Below the pieces are notes generated by a model. The model saw only the letters and a program-made list of their open reading frames with translations, did no database searches and had not been told where the DNA came from. Position numbers and translations under genes: made by a program. 64,000 nucleotides of DNA from Avena insularis (Eukaryota > Streptophyta > Magnoliopsida > Poales > Poaceae), in assembly GCA_023614405.1 (NCBI GenBank), contig JAJUPC010000235.1:434001-498000 (forward strand). Direction: 5' to 3'. This document shows positions 13,448 through 27,899 of the stretch, piece by piece. The first letter of the stretch is position 1, and each line of letters starts with the position of its first letter.

Positions 13448-15839
13448 TAGTTTTGTAGTAAAACCCTTTTGTAAACCTCTTTGACCTCCTCCGGTCAAAA
13501 CAACACCTTAAACTCAGGTTCCCCCAGAACCTTCATGCTTTCATCCATTCTTTCCAAACAAACACCGTTTGGGGTACTCCTAGCCAGCACCTTTCCAACC
13601 GTCCTTAACCATGGACATGGCTATTCGAATAGATTATACTCTGAAGAGTTTGCGCACTTTCCCCACAAGAATCAATACATCCACCGGGATACAACCACGA
13701 CCCACTACCACTATTGATGGGGGTCCAGATAATCAAACCTGACCTTTCGCTTGTCGATCCTAGCAAAGGCTGCTTTTCCTTTTGGGTTTGTTCTCCCAGG
13801 CAACGAGTATGTGGCTCCCATACATAGTCCTGCCTTCCGTACACGCGTATACCCAAGCCGCAACTTGGCGTATACCTTAATCTGGTGACTCCACTTCCTT
13901 CCATACCACCTAAGTCATACCATCCGCGGGAGACCCAACTGTTGCACCAGCACTCCTGCCAGAATAGGCTCACTCTTGCCGAAGCAAGCTACAGGCTTCA
14001 GATCCGAGATCTGGTAGCGCTTTCCCGAAATTCAAGGGATTCCTCCCAATAAGCATGGTACAAGCTGCCTCAGCTAATGAAGACAAACTATGAGCTAAGC
14101 CCTAGCACCTGGGGTAATGTGGTTGCACGGATAAAAATTGTTCCTATAGGGGCGTAGAACATCCCTTCACTTTCTCATTTCTCGCAACACCATTTCTGTA
14201 GTTAAAACATCCGCTTGGAACGATACCTCTTCCCACGGGTTTTACGAAACAGTTTTGAACATTTTGTAGTAGGGTAAATCCCAAAACAAGTTATTTTCTT
14301 AAAGCCGTGGTTTTCAAAGAGGTAGGATGCTAACCACCATACTCTCGGTCTAAAGGGGAATACAATGGTAGGTACATCAGGTTGGTTCCATGAGGGGCAC
14401 AAAGTAATAACTTGGAGGAGCCAAGTTATTAGCGCAGTATTTATAAAACAAGACATGCAGATAAATAATGCACCTTATAAAGAGGATACAAAACAGGAAA
14501 TAAAGAGAGTAGGACAAGTATCGGAATTCGGGAATGGTGGCTTGCCTGTGATCAGCAATAAGTCCCTGGACTTCTTTAGATAACCAAGAATACCCAATAA
14601 ATAATAAGAGAAGTCCCTTCCTTCTGGTCGTCAAACACTCACACTATCGCTGTCATTGAATATACATGCAAGCAGACAATACCACAATCAATATAAGGCA
14701 TACATGCATCAAACCATATAGCAAGCAAACATACTGAATCCTACTTAACTTAGTAGGTTTTGGGAGGAGTTGGGTATTAGTAGTGGAATTACTAGATTGC
14801 CCTTGAGGGGTTTTTCCCTTTGGAAGATGGGTGTCTAGGATATAAACCAAGGTCTTGTGGTGGAGACTTGGGGTTTGTAGGATGTCAATGTGCAACAAGG
14901 ATATCCTCAGATAGGTCTTGACAAAACAAAACCAACACAATTGGTTTCACTAGATTATCAATTACCCAGATTTAATTATGCCTTTTATAGTGGAATAAAC
15001 TCTAGTTTGAGGAAATAATTCACCAGAATTTATATGGAGACCCAAATATTATTTACTTGGGTTGTTTGGTAGTGTTTGATGTACTGAATCACATAGAGTT
15101 GGAATATTGTCAAAATAATTACCAGAATGCCCTTAATAAATCATCAAAGGCAGTTCTGTGTTGTTTTTCTCTTTTTCACCAGATTAATTCTACAGAGGCT
15201 TTTGAGTTGATTCCAAGGGCATGTGGTAGGTATTTAGAATACATTTACGTAGGATTTGGATTCACTCTTTTTGGAGTTGTCACACTCCTGGAGTGATTTA
15301 TTTAGTGAAAATACCACTTACAGAAGTATTTAAATCACTAAAATTCAACCAGAGCTCAATAGAATCTGAGCTGCTGGAAATTGATACATGCTGATAATAG
15401 AGTGTACTAGGAGGTGTAATTAGGTCAATACCACATTTGGTTTGACCTAGAGAAATTATCTAAGGTAGATAGTGGCTGTTTTTGTTATTTTAGCTATGGG
15501 CATACTACTATTCACCTTGGCATAGGATAAATGCTGGATGATAGCTACCTCAATTTCCTTCCAGTAGAGCTATGGTTCTTTCCAAATGGATCTGTAAAAC
15601 TCTCTGAGGAAATTCTTTAGTGTAAAACATACATTTTATTTGATTAATTGCCCATAAATTATAAAAATTATTCTAGGCACAAGACCAGTTCTGCATGTTG
15701 CATAAAACATGAAGAAACCCTTAGAAATTTGGATCTAGAAAAAATATTGTGATTTCAATTTTTATTTGGATTTAATCCTAACAGGAAGTTTTCTGGAATT
15801 AATAGATCTGCTAAAAAGAAAAAGAAAAAGGATGCAGTG

Positions 15840-16560
15840 GGCCGGATCTAGAGGGAAGGTGGGCCACAGAGGGGAAATCAGCCTAGCGGCGGGCGGCACG
15901 GCACGCGGGAGGCCGCACTTGAACCTGGCAAGCAGGGCCCACTGGTGAGTGGGAGGGGGCGGTCTAGGGGGTATCGACCAGATCTAGCCGTCGGTTTTAA
16001 GGGGATCCAACGGTGCCAGGTTGTCTTCAACCTCAGGATAGGCCGGTTGAGGAGGAAACCCTAGGGGCACCGGCGGCGGCGGGGAGGCTCACCTAGGGGC
16101 TCGTCGACGACCGAGGAGGTCACATAGCGCAAGAGGACTCCCGGGCGAGTCCGGGGAGGGGCGACACTGCGGGGATGGTCTCCGGGAAGAGGCTCGTGCG
16201 ACGGAGGCTAATGGTGACCTCATCAGAGCTCAGCAGCAACGACGAAGGAGACGTTCCTGGGCAAGAAAAAGGGCACTGTTAGATGGAGGAGGAGATGGTC
16301 ACAGTGAGGTGACATACAGGAGGAGAGGAGCAGAGATGAGAGCTCCTAGCTCGATTTCTTCAGGAGGCCGAGAACTCCTCCATCTTCTTCTTCCGGGTAA
16401 TACAGAGCAGGGGAGGAAGAGGGGGTACTAGGGGCCGTAAGTGGCAGGGGAGAGGGAGAAAATGCGGGGCAGGGGAGTGCTGGGGTGGCCTGCTAGCTTA
16501 TGAACCGAGGTGGAGGTCTATATGGTAGAAATGTCCACCTTGGACATGGGGGAGGGGTGG
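15840..16560 (-). promoter_or_regulatory. GC-rich segment and possible core promoter of the LTR-like element
   Basis: This 0.7-kb stretch is markedly richer in G and C than the AT-rich DNA on both sides and has repeated GGCGG and GGGGAGG runs. On the minus strand a TATA-like CCATATAGACC lies near 16,515, upstream of C-rich leader-like sequence and of a CCCTAGGGTTTC segment near 16,060. Position and composition fit the promoter and R/U5 part of a long plant LTR. This is inferred from layout only. Confidence 0.3.
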
Positions 16561-18946
16561 TGCTGGCCTGGGATTGGCTCAGAGGTCGGTGAGGAGGGGT
16601 AGGAAGGCGATTGGTTCGGGCAGAGAGGGCTATCACAGCTGGGTAATTAATTGGGTAAATCCTTGTAAGATTTGCTTGTCTCTCTCTCTCTACTAGTACA
16701 ATGGTAGAATGGGCAAGGGCAGGGGTGGAGCTATAGTGGTGTCGACCTGGGATGTCTCCTGGTGCTAAGGAGATGCATTGAGCAAGTTTTGATGAGAGTT
16801 GGAAGTGGTTTGAGTAGTGGATTTTCTTACTTGTTCATTTTGATCAAATTGGTCGTTATGAAGAAAGTCCAAAAACTTGCATTGGACAGGATGAGGGAAG
16901 GGTACTGGGAGATAGATGAGGTTAAGGGAGACCTAGGATTTATTTGGGATTTTTATAAGGGATTTTAGTCCTCATAAATCCATTTATTCAAAAAGGGCAG
17001 AAGTATTTTCTAGAAGATCATTTGATATTTTTACATTGTACAAGGTTGGTTTTTGTTTGAAATGGTCCCAAATGTGAGTACACACTTAGGGGAATTTTCC
17101 CAAGATTTATTGAGGCATGAAAGTATTTAAGACAATTATTATTCCATTTCTGCCATTTAAGAAAATAGGAAAAAAGAAATAATAAAGCTTCTCAAAAATA
17201 TTTATTTTTGAGATGGGAAGATAGAGTATGATATATGGAACTCACATGAGCCAAAAGTTGGGGAAATGTTTTGACAAAAACCAAACTTTCCATTGGGAAA
17301 GGGGTTTTGAGATTTTGTCTATTAAAGGAATTAAATAGATTTGGAGCCATAATAAATATGGGTAATATTTGAGAAATATTGATGATCAAGGTAGTTGATG
17401 TAGACAAGGTGTATCAAGCATTTTCAACCTTGGGATTGGAGAATCCAAGTTGATTTTGGTGGAATACCCTAGATTAGGGATCTAGGGTTGAGTTAATTTC
17501 ATACCCTCAAAACATGGTTGTGTCTTGGAGCTCAGAGCTCACCTTGATGCAAGGGATAGATGGATAGGTAGAGCAAGTCATATAGATGATCATGGCAGAA
17601 GGAGTTTGGATTAATTGCATTTGAGGTGATCTAGAAGTGATGGCAAACTTTGTTGAAAATAAGGCTGCCATACCAGATGAGTCATGAAGCCTTATAAACC
17701 ATGTGGGTTTAAGAATCACAGAGATCCCCTTGAACCAAGTGAAGTAGGTTTTTATAGAACTATATTAGTAGAACACAACCATGCCAAGAGTTGGTCCATA
17801 GAAGGTTGGATGATGGTGTGAGCTTCTGTCAAAGTAGGCATGATGACTAGATTTGCAGGAAATGTTATTTTCTTGCCTGCAAAACCATCAAGAACAAGTG
17901 GGTTGGAGGATGATATACCCAAGGGCAAAAGTGTTCCTTGGTAGTCCTTAGGATGGTTAAACAGATGGTTCATATGCATTTCCAAAAATGCACATTGTTT
18001 GAGAAAGGGAGGCATTCGAAAAGGTGATGTTGAAATAGTTTCTATACTTGGTCAAATTTGGCAGTTTTGAGGATTTTGACTAGAGTATGAGAGGGAATGT
18101 TTTTTGTGGAGGGGTTGCAAGGTACCTAAGCATCATCAAGTGGATGATGTTGAAGTGTAGATTGAGTAGAAGGGATTGATGCTTGACATTGGTCTTCATG
18201 GACTTGGAAGCTTCTAGAATGGATCATTGCAGAATTGATCGGGCTAAGGGTTTTAGATGATCACCTAGTATCTAGTGATCTGATCTTTCTTTGTTCTCTT
18301 GCTTAGAATGTGGTCATTTGGAAACCTCTTGATCCTAGTGATGAGCTCCTAGAGTGGCTCATACTACTTCCTAAGCAAACAAGACAAACAGCAGATCAAG
18401 GCAACTCATCAGACAACAGATCAAGGCAACTCATCTTATAACTAAGCACAACCACTATTGAGGTCACCATCAATCTTAGCTTAAGGTAAGGTTGGGGTAT
18501 TTTGAAGGGGTTGGATTTTTGAGTAAGATGAGAGTCCTTGTTACCTCTACCAGGAGAAGAATTCAAAAGCTTAACATAGGTGTTTTGGGAAGACTAGAGA
18601 TAAGATTAGTTGAAGGTTCTGTCTTGAAAACATAAGGAGGTTATACTATATATCTCCATAGTTTTGTCAATAGAAGCTACTAAAATAGTTTTGGTTACAT
18701 AAGCATCTTGGCTTAGGTTTTGGAATGCCAGAACATTTGAGAATATGTCAAAAGAGCCAGGATAGTTTTGTTAAATAGCTTTTGTCAACTGATAGTAAGG
18801 TAAGGAGTATCATATGGCATACTCTCACATGCACAAGTACAAACAAACAACAAGCAAACACTGCACCAATAAACAAGAAAAGGTTTTTGTTCCCCCTGAT
18901 TTTTGCATTCTAGACAACTAATTAGGGTTGCTGAAATTGGGATGTT
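16560..18946. other. AT-rich, non-coding part of the insertion
   Basis: No convincing gene is seen. Short frames of up to 87 codons (for example 17,752-18,015 on the minus strand) resemble no known family and lack initiation context. A short CT dinucleotide run lies at about 16,679-16,691. If the element is an LTR on the minus strand, this is its U3 part. Confidence 0.5.
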
Positions 18947-19599
18947 ACAATGACACTAGGTGTGGTTCATGAAAAGAACACACATCCAAGGACACTGGTG
19001 TATCCTTATGTGGTTTGTGAGAAGAGCAGACATGCTATGACTCTAGCTGTGGTTCATGAAAAGAATAGACATACAATGACACTGGTGGATCCATGTGTGG
19101 TTTGTGAGAAGAACAGACATGCAATGATTCTGGCTGTGGTTCGTGAAAAGAAAACACATGCAAGGACACTGGGTGTGGTTCATGAAAATACCACACATCC
19201 AATGACACTGGTGGATCCTTATGTGGTTTGTGGAAAGAATAGGCATGCAATGACTCTAGCTGTGGTTCATGAAAAGAACACACATGCAATCACACTGGTG
19301 GATCCATGTGTGGTTTGTGCAAAGAGCATACATGCAATGCCTCTAGATGTGGTTTGTGAAAAGAACAGACATGCAATGACATTGATGGATCCATGTGTGG
19401 TTTGTGAGAAGAACACACATGCAATGACTCTGGTTGTGGTTCATGAAAAGAAAACACATCCAATGACACTAGTGTATCCTTATGTGGTTTGTGAAAAGAA
19501 CACACATGCAATGACTCTGGGTGTGGTTCATGAAAAGAACACACATCCAATGACACTGGTGGATCCATGTATGGTTTTGTGGAAATAACAGGCATGCAA

Positions 19600-22500
19600 T
19601 GACACTGGTGTGGTTAATGAAAAGAACACACATCCAATGACACTGGTGGATCCATATGTGGTTTGTGGAAAGAACAGACATGCAATGACACTGGTTGTGG
19701 TTAATGAAAAGAACAGACATGCAATGACACTAGTGGATCCATGTGTGGTTTGTGAGAAGAATACACAAGCAATGACACTAGGTGTGGTTCATGAAAGGAA
19801 CACACATCCAATGACACTGGTGTATCCTTATGTGGTTTCTGAGAAGAAAAGACATGCAATGACTCTAGCTGTGGTTCATGAAAAGAACACACATGCAATG
19901 ACACTAGTGGATCCATGTGTGGTTTGTGAGAAGAACAGACATGCAATGACTCTTGCTGTGGTTCATGAAAAGAAAACACATCCAATGACAATGGTGTATC
20001 CTTATGTGGTTTGTGAAAAGAACAGACATGCAATGACTCTAGTTGTGGTTCGTGAAAAGAACAGACATGCAATCACACTGGTGGATCCATGTGTGGTTTG
20101 TGGAAAGAACATACATGCAATGACACTGGTGTGGTTCATGAAAATAGAAGACATGCAATGACACTGGTGGATCCATGTGTGGTTTGTGAGAAGAACACAC
20201 ATGCAATGACACTGGGTGTGCGTCATGAAAAGAACACACATCCAATGACACTAGTGGATCCTTATGTGGTTTGTGAAAAGAACACACATGCAATCACTCT
20301 AGCTATGGTTCATGAAAATAACACACATCCAATGACACTGTTGGATCCATATGTGGTTTGTGGAAAGAACAAACATGCAATGACTCTAGCTATGGTTTGT
20401 GAAAAGAACACACATGCAATGACTCTAGTTGTGCTTCATGAAAAGAACACACATCCAGTGACACTGGTGGATCCATATGTGGTTTGTTGAAAGAACAGGC
20501 ATGCAATGAGTCTGGTTGTGGTTCATGAAAAGGACAGACATGCAATGACAGTGGTGGATCCATGTGTGGTTTGTGAGAAGAACAGACATGTAATGACTCT
20601 GGCTATGGTTCATGAAATGAAAACACAAACAATGACACTAGGTGTGGTTCATGAAAAGAACACACATGCTATGATAATGGGTGTGGTTAATGAAAAGAGC
20701 AGACATGCCATGACACTAGTGGATCCATATGTGGTTTGTGAGAAGAACACACATGCAATGACACTGGGTGTGGTTCATGAAAAGAACACACATCCAATGA
20801 CACTGGTGTATCCTTATGTGGTTTGTGAGAATAATAGACATGCAATGACTCTAGCTCTGGTTCATGAAAAGAACACACATCCAATGACACTGGTGGATCC
20901 ATCTGTAGTTTGTGAGAAGAACAGACATACAATGACTCTGGCTATGGTTCATGAAAAGAACACGCATCCATTGACACTGTTGGATCCATATGTGGTTTGT
21001 GGAAAGACAAACATGCACTGACTCTAGCTGTGATTCATGGAAATAACAGACATGCAATGACACTCGTGGATCCATGTGTGGTTTGTGGGAAGAACAGACA
21101 TGCAATGACTCTGGTTGTGGTTCATGAAAGGAACACACATCCAATGACACAGGTGGATCCTTATGTGGTTTGTGAAAAGAACAGACATGCAATGACTCTA
21201 GCTGTCGTTCATGAAAAGAACAGACATGCAATGACACTGGTGGATCCATGTGTAGTTTCTGGGAAGAACAGACATGCAATGACTCTGGCTGTGGTTCATG
21301 AAAAGAAAACACATGCAATGACACTGGGTGTGGTTCATGAAAAGAACACACATGCAATGACACTAGTGGATCCATGTGTGGTTTGTGGAAAGAACAGACA
21401 TGCAATGACTCTGGTTGTGGTTCATGAAAAGAACACACATCCAATGACACTTGTGGATCCATGTGTGGTTTGTGCAAAGAACAGACATGCAATGACTCTA
21501 GCTTTTGTCCATGAAAAGAACAGACATGGAATGACACTGGTGGATCCATGTGTGGTTTGTGGGAAGAACAGACATACAATCACTCTGGGTGTGGTTCATG
21601 AAAAGAACACACATCAAATGGCACTGGTGGATCCATGTATGGTTTTGTGGAAATAACAGACATGCAATGACACTGGTGCGTTTCATGAAAAGAACACACA
21701 TCCAATGACACTGGTGGATCCATATGTGGTTGGTGGAAATAACAGACATGCAATGACACTGGGTGTGGTTAATGAAAAGAAAAAATATGCAATGACACTA
21801 GTGGATCCATGTGTGGTTTATGAGAAGAACACACAAGCAATGACACTAGGTGTGGTTCATGAAAGGAACACACATCCAATGACACTTGTGTATCCTTATG
21901 TGGTTTCTGAGAAGAACAGACATGCAATGACTCTAGCTGTGGTTCATGAAAGGAACAGACATGCAATGACACTGGTGGATCCATGTGTGGTTTGTGAGAA
22001 GAACAGACATGCAATGACTCTTGCTGTGGTTCATGAAAATAAAACACATCCAATGACAATGGTGTATCCTTATGTGGTTTGTGGAAAGAACAGGCATGCA
22101 ATGACTCTAGCTGTGGTTCATGGAAAGAACAGACATGCAATCACACTGGTGGATCCATGTGTGGTTTGTGGAAAGAACATACATGCAATGACACTGGTGT
22201 GGTTCATGAAAAGAGAAGACATGCAATGACACTGGTGTATCCATGTGTGGTTTGTGAGAAGAACACACATGCAATGACACTGGGTGTGCTTCATGAAAAG
22301 AACACACATCCAATGACACTAGTGGATCCTTATGTGGTTTGTGAAAAGAACACACATGCAATGACTCTAGCTATGGTTCATGAAAATAACACACATCCAA
22401 TGACACTGTTGGATCCATATGTGGTTTGTGGAAAGAACAAACATGCAACGACTCTAGCTATGGTTTGTGAAAAGAACACACATGAAATGACTCTAGTTGT

Positions 22501-23720
22501 GGTTCATGAAAAGAACACACATCCAGTGACACTTGTGGATCCATATGTGGTTTGTGGAAAGAACAGTCATGCAATGAGTCTGGTTGTGGTTCATGAAAAG
22601 AACAGACATGCAATGACACTGGTGGATCCATGTGTGGTTTGTGAGAAGAACAGACATGTAATGACTCCTTCTATGGTTCATGAAAAGAAAACACATGCAA
22701 TGACACTAGGTGTGGTTCATGAAAAGAACACACATGCTATGATAATGGGTGTGGTTAATTAAAAGAGCAGACATGCAATGACACTGGTGGATCCATATGT
22801 GGTTTGTGAGAAGAACACACATGCAATGACACTGGGTGTGGTTACTGAAAAGAACACACATCCAATGACACTGGTGTATCCTTATGTGGTTTGTGAGAAT
22901 AATAGATATGCAATGACACTGGTGGATCCATGTGTGGTTTGTGAGAAGAACAGACATGCAATGACTCTGGCTATGGTTCATGAAAAGAACACACATACAT
23001 TGACACTGTTGGATCCATATGTTGTTTGTGGAAAGAACAGACATGCACTGACTCTAGTTGTGATTCATCAAAATAACAGACATGCAATGACACTGGTGGA
23101 TCCATGTGTGGTTTGTGGGGAGAACATACATACAATGACTCTAGTTGTGGTTCATGAAAAGAACACACATCCAATGACACAGGTGGATCCTTATGTGGTT
23201 TGTGAAAAGAACAGACATGCAATGACTCTAGTTGTGGTTCATGAAAAGAACATACATGCAATGACACTAGTGGATACATGTGTGGTTTCTGGGAAGAACA
23301 GACATGCAATGACTCTGGCTGTGGTTCATGAAAACAAAACACATGCAATGACACTAGGTGTGATTCATGAAAAGAACACACATGAAATGACACTGGTGGA
23401 TCCATGTGTGGTTTGTGGAAAGAACAGACATGCAATGACTTTGGTTGTGGTTCATGAAAAGAACACACATCCAATGACAATGGTGGATCCATGTGTGGTT
23501 TGTGGAAAGAACAGACATGCAATGACTCTAGCTTTTGTTCATGAAAAGAACAGACATGCAATGACACTGGTGGATCCATGTGTGGTTTGTGGGAAGAACA
23601 GACATGCAATGACTCTGGGTGTGGTTCATGAAAAGAACACACATCAAATGACACAGGTGGATCCTTATGTGGTTTGTGAAAAGAACACACATGCAATGAC
23701 TCTAGCTGTGGTTTGTGATT
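19600..23720 (+). repeat. Tandem higher-order duplication in Sat1, about 2,067-bp offset
   Basis: About 19,600-21,655 is repeated at about 21,660-23,720. Landmarks are the AGAAGACATGC variant near 20,145 and 22,212, the GAGTCTGGTTGTGG variant near 20,508 and 22,576, and the rare GCTATGATAATGGGTG variant near 20,667 and 22,734. The offset shortens to about 2,047 toward the right end. The GCTATGATAATGGG variant also appears near 25,450 and a relative near 32,920, showing older related blocks further along. Confidence 0.8.
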
Positions 23721-26700
23721 AGAACAGACATGCAATGACTCTAGCTGTGGTTTGCGAAAAGAACACACATCCAATGACACTGGTGGATCCATATGTGGTT
23801 TGAGGAAAGAACAGACATGCAATCACTCTAGCTATGGTTTGTGAAAAGAATAGACATGCAATGACAATGGTGGATCCATGTGTGGTTTGTGAGAAGCACA
23901 CACATGCAATGACTCTGGCTATCGTTCATGAAAGAAAACACATCCGATGACACTGGTGTATCCTTATGTGGTTTGTGAAAGGAACACACATGCAATGACT
24001 CCGGGTGTGGTTCATGAAACGAACACACATGCAATGATACTGGTGTATCCTTATGTGGTTTGTGAGAAGAACACACATGCAATGACTCTAGCTGTGGTTC
24101 TTGAAAAGAACACATATACAATGACACTGGTGGATCCATGTGTGGTTTGTGAAAAGAACAAACATGCAATGTCTCTGGGTGTGGTTCATGAAAAGAACAG
24201 ACATCCAATGACACTGGGTGTGGTTCATGAAAAGAACACACATCCAATGACACTAGTGTGGTTAATGAAAAGAACAGACATGCAATGAAAGTGGTGGATC
24301 CATGTGTGGTTTGTGAGAAGAACACACATCCAACGACACTGGTGGATCCATATGTGGTTTGTGATAAGAATAGACATGCAATGACTCTAGCTGTGGTTCA
24401 TGAAAAGAAAACATATGCAATGACACTGGGTGTGGTTCATGAAAGGAACACACATCCAATGACACTGGTGGATCCTTATGTGGTTTGTGAAAAAGAACAG
24501 ACATGCAATGACTCTAGGTGTGGTTTGTGAAAAGAACACACATCCAATGACACTGGTGGATCCATGTGTGGTTTGTGGAAAGAATAGACATGTAATGAAT
24601 CTAGCTGTGGTTTCTGAAAAGAATATACATGCAATGACACTGGTGGATCCATATGTGGTTTGTGAGAAGAGCACACATGCAATGACTCTAGCTGTGGTTC
24701 ATGAAAAGAAAACACATCCAATGACACTGGTGGATCCATGTTTGGTTTTGTGGAAATAATAGACATGGAATGACACTGGTGTGGTTCATGAAAAGAACAC
24801 ACACCCAATGACATTGGTAGATCCATGTGTGGTTTGTGGAAAGAACAAACATGCAATGACACTGGTGTGGATCATGAAAAGAACATACATCCAATGACAC
24901 TGGTGGATCGATATGTGGTTTGTGGAAAGAACAGACATGCAATGACACTAGTGTGCTTAATTAAAAGAACATACATGCAATGACACCAGTGGATCCATGT
25001 GTGGTTTGTCAGAAGAACACACATGCAATGATACTGGGTGTGGTTCATGAAAAGAACACAACTCCAATGACACTGGTGGATCCATATGTGGTTTGTGATA
25101 AGAACAGACATGTAATGACTCTAGCTATGGTTCATGAAAAGAACAGACATGCAATGACACTAGTGGATCCATGTGTGGTTTGTGAGAAGAACACACATGC
25201 AATGACACTGGGTGTGGTTCATGAAAAGAACACACATCAAATGACACTGGTGGATCCTTATGTGGTTTGTGGAAAGAACACACATGTAATGACTCTTGGT
25301 GTGGTTCATGAAAAGAACACATATCCAATGACACTGGTGGATCCATGTGTGGTTTGTGGGAAGAACAGACATGTAATGACTCTGGCTATGGTTCATGAAA
25401 AGAATACACATGCAATGACACTAGGTGTGGTTCATGAAAAGAACACACATGCTATGATAATGGGTGTGGTTAATGAAAAGAGCAGACATGCAATGACACT
25501 GGTGGATCCATATGTGGTTTGTGAGAAGAATACACATGCAATGGCACTGGGTGTGGTTCATCAAAATAACACACATCAAATGACACTGGTGGATCCATAT
25601 GTGGTTTGTGGAAAGAACAAACATGCAATGACTCTAGCTGTGGTTCATGAAAAGAACAAACATGCAACGACTATAGCTGTGGTTTGTGAAAAGAACACAC
25701 ATCCAGTGACACTGGTGGATCCATATGTGGTTTGTGGATAGAACAGACATGCAATGACTCTAGTTGTGGTTTGTGAAAAGAACAGACAAGCAATGAGACT
25801 AGTGGATCCATGTGTGGTTTGTGAGAAGAACACACATGCAATGACTCTGGTTGTGGTTAATGAAAAGAAAACACATCCAATGACACTAATGTATCCTTAT
25901 GTGGTTTGTGAAAAGAACACAGATGTAATGACTATGGATGTGGTTCATGAAAATAACACACATCCAATGACACTGGTGTATCCATGTGTGGTTCTGTTGA
26001 AACAACAGACATGCAATGACACTGATATGGTTCATGAAAAGAACACACATCCAATGACACTAGTGGATCCATATGTGGTTTGTGGAAAGAACAGACATAC
26101 AATGACACTGGGTGTGGTTCATGAAAAGAACACACATCCAATGACACTGGTGGATCCTTATGTGGTTTGTGAAAAGAACATACATGCAATGATTCTATGT
26201 GTGGTTCATGAAAAGAACACACATGCAATGACACTGGGTGTGGTTAATGAAAAGAACAGACATGCAATGACACTGGTGGATCCATGTGTGGTTTGTGAGA
26301 AGAACACACATGCAATGACACTAGGTGTGGTTCATGAAAAGAACACACACATCCACTGACACTAGTGGATCCATATGTGGTTTGTGAGAAGAACAAACAT
26401 GCAAGGACTCTAGGTGTGGGTCATGAAAAGAACACACATCCAATGACACTGGTGTATCCTTATGTGGTTTGTGAGAAGAACAGACATGCAATGACTATAG
26501 TTGTGGTTCATGAAAAGAACATACATGCAATGACACTGGTGGATGCATGTGTGGTTTGTGAGAAGAACAGACATGTAATGACTCTGGCTGTGGTTCATGA
26601 AAAGAACACACATCCAATGACACTGGTGGATCCATATGTTGTTTGTGGAAAGAACAGACATAAAATGACTCTAGCTGTGGTTCATGAAAAGAACACACAT

Positions 26701-27899
26701 CCAATGACGCGAGTGGATCCATGTGTGGTTTATGGAAAAAACAGACATGCAATGACTCTAGCTGTGGTTCATGAAAAGAATAGACATGCAATGACACTGG
26801 TGGATACATGTGTGGTTTGTGGGAAGAACATACATGCAATGACTCTGGCTGTGGTTCATGAAAAGAAAACACATGCAATTACACTGGGTGTGGTTCATGA
26901 AAAGAACACACATGCAATGACACTGGTGGATCCATGTGTGGTTTGTTGAAGGAACAGACATGCAATGACTCTAGCTGTGGTTAATGAAAAGAGCAGACAT
27001 GCAATGACACTAGTGGATCCATGTATGGTTTGTGAGAAGAACGCACATCCAAATACACTGGTTTATCCTTATGTGGTTTGTGAAAATAACACATGCAATG
27101 ATTCTGTGTGTGGTTCGTGAAAAGAACACACATCCAATGACATTGGTGGATCCATGTGTGGTTTGTGGAAATAACAGAAATGCAATGACACTGGTGTGGT
27201 TCATGAAAAGAACACACATCCAATGACACCGGTGGATCCATATGTGGTTTGTGGAAAGAACAGACATGCAATGGCATTGGGCATGGTTCATGAAAAGAAC
27301 ACACATCCAATGACACTGGTGGATCCTTATGTGGTTTGTGAAAAGAACACACATGCAATGACTCTAGCTGTGGTTCATGAAAAGAACACACATCCAATGA
27401 CACTAGTGGATCCATATGTGCATTGTGGAAAGAACAGACATGCAATGACTCTAGATGTGGTTAATGAAAAGAACAGACATGCAATCACACTGGTGGATCT
27501 GTGTTTGGTTTGTGGAAAGAACAGACATGCAATGACTGTAGCTGTGGTTAATGAAAAGAACACACATCAAATGACATTGGTGGATCCATATGTGGTTTGT
27601 GGAAAGAACAGAGATGCAATGACTCTAGCTGTGGTTCATGAAAAGAACAAACATGCAATGTCTCTAGCTGTGGTTTGTGAAAAGAACACACATGCAATGA
27701 CTCTGGCTGTGGTTCACAAAAAATAAAACATATCTAGTGACACTGATGTATCCTTATGTGGTTTGTGAAAAGAACACAGATGCAATGACTCTAGGTGTGG
27801 TTCATGAAAAGAACACACATCCAATGACACTAGTGGATCCATGTGTGGTTTTTTTGAAATAACAGACATGCAATGACACTGGTGTTGTTCATGAAAAGA

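Larger units (their letters stand above)
12947..18949 (-). mobile_element. 6.0-kb non-coding LTR-like insertion (putative solo LTR)
   Basis: Sat1 stops after ATGACATTGGTG and resumes with ATGACACTAGG at 18,950. The 6,003 bp between begin TGTATATATCC and end GGATGTTACA, giving TG...CA ends. The two ends form a short imperfect inverted repeat: TGTATATATCC, and TGTAACATCC when the right end is read on the minus strand. These are the hallmarks of LTR-retrotransposon termini. No gag, protease, reverse transcriptase, RNase H, integrase or transposase motif could be recognised; the longest frames are 122 codons or less. Read on the minus strand, an AT-rich first part is followed by a TATA-like site near 16,515, a GC-rich part at 15,840-16,450 and a moderate-GC tail, which fits a U3-R-U5 order. 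The five bases beside each end (TGGTG and ATGAC) do not match, so no target-site duplication is visible. A non-autonomous element or a rearranged fragment are alternatives. No family name is assigned. Confidence 0.6.

Noticed and set aside
13605..13973. A 122-codon minus-strand frame in the insertion as a transposon protein
   Set aside because: No motif of gag, polymerase, integrase or transposase is visible, and the region has the character of LTR DNA.
14202..18015. Other frames of 60-95 codons in the insertion
   Set aside because: Short, without recognisable domains, and at a density expected by chance in AT-rich DNA.
12942..18954. The shared AATGACA beside both ends of the insertion as a target-site duplication
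   Set aside because: AATGACA is part of every Sat1 monomer and on the left it is separated from the TG terminus by further satellite bases, so the match is expected without a duplication.
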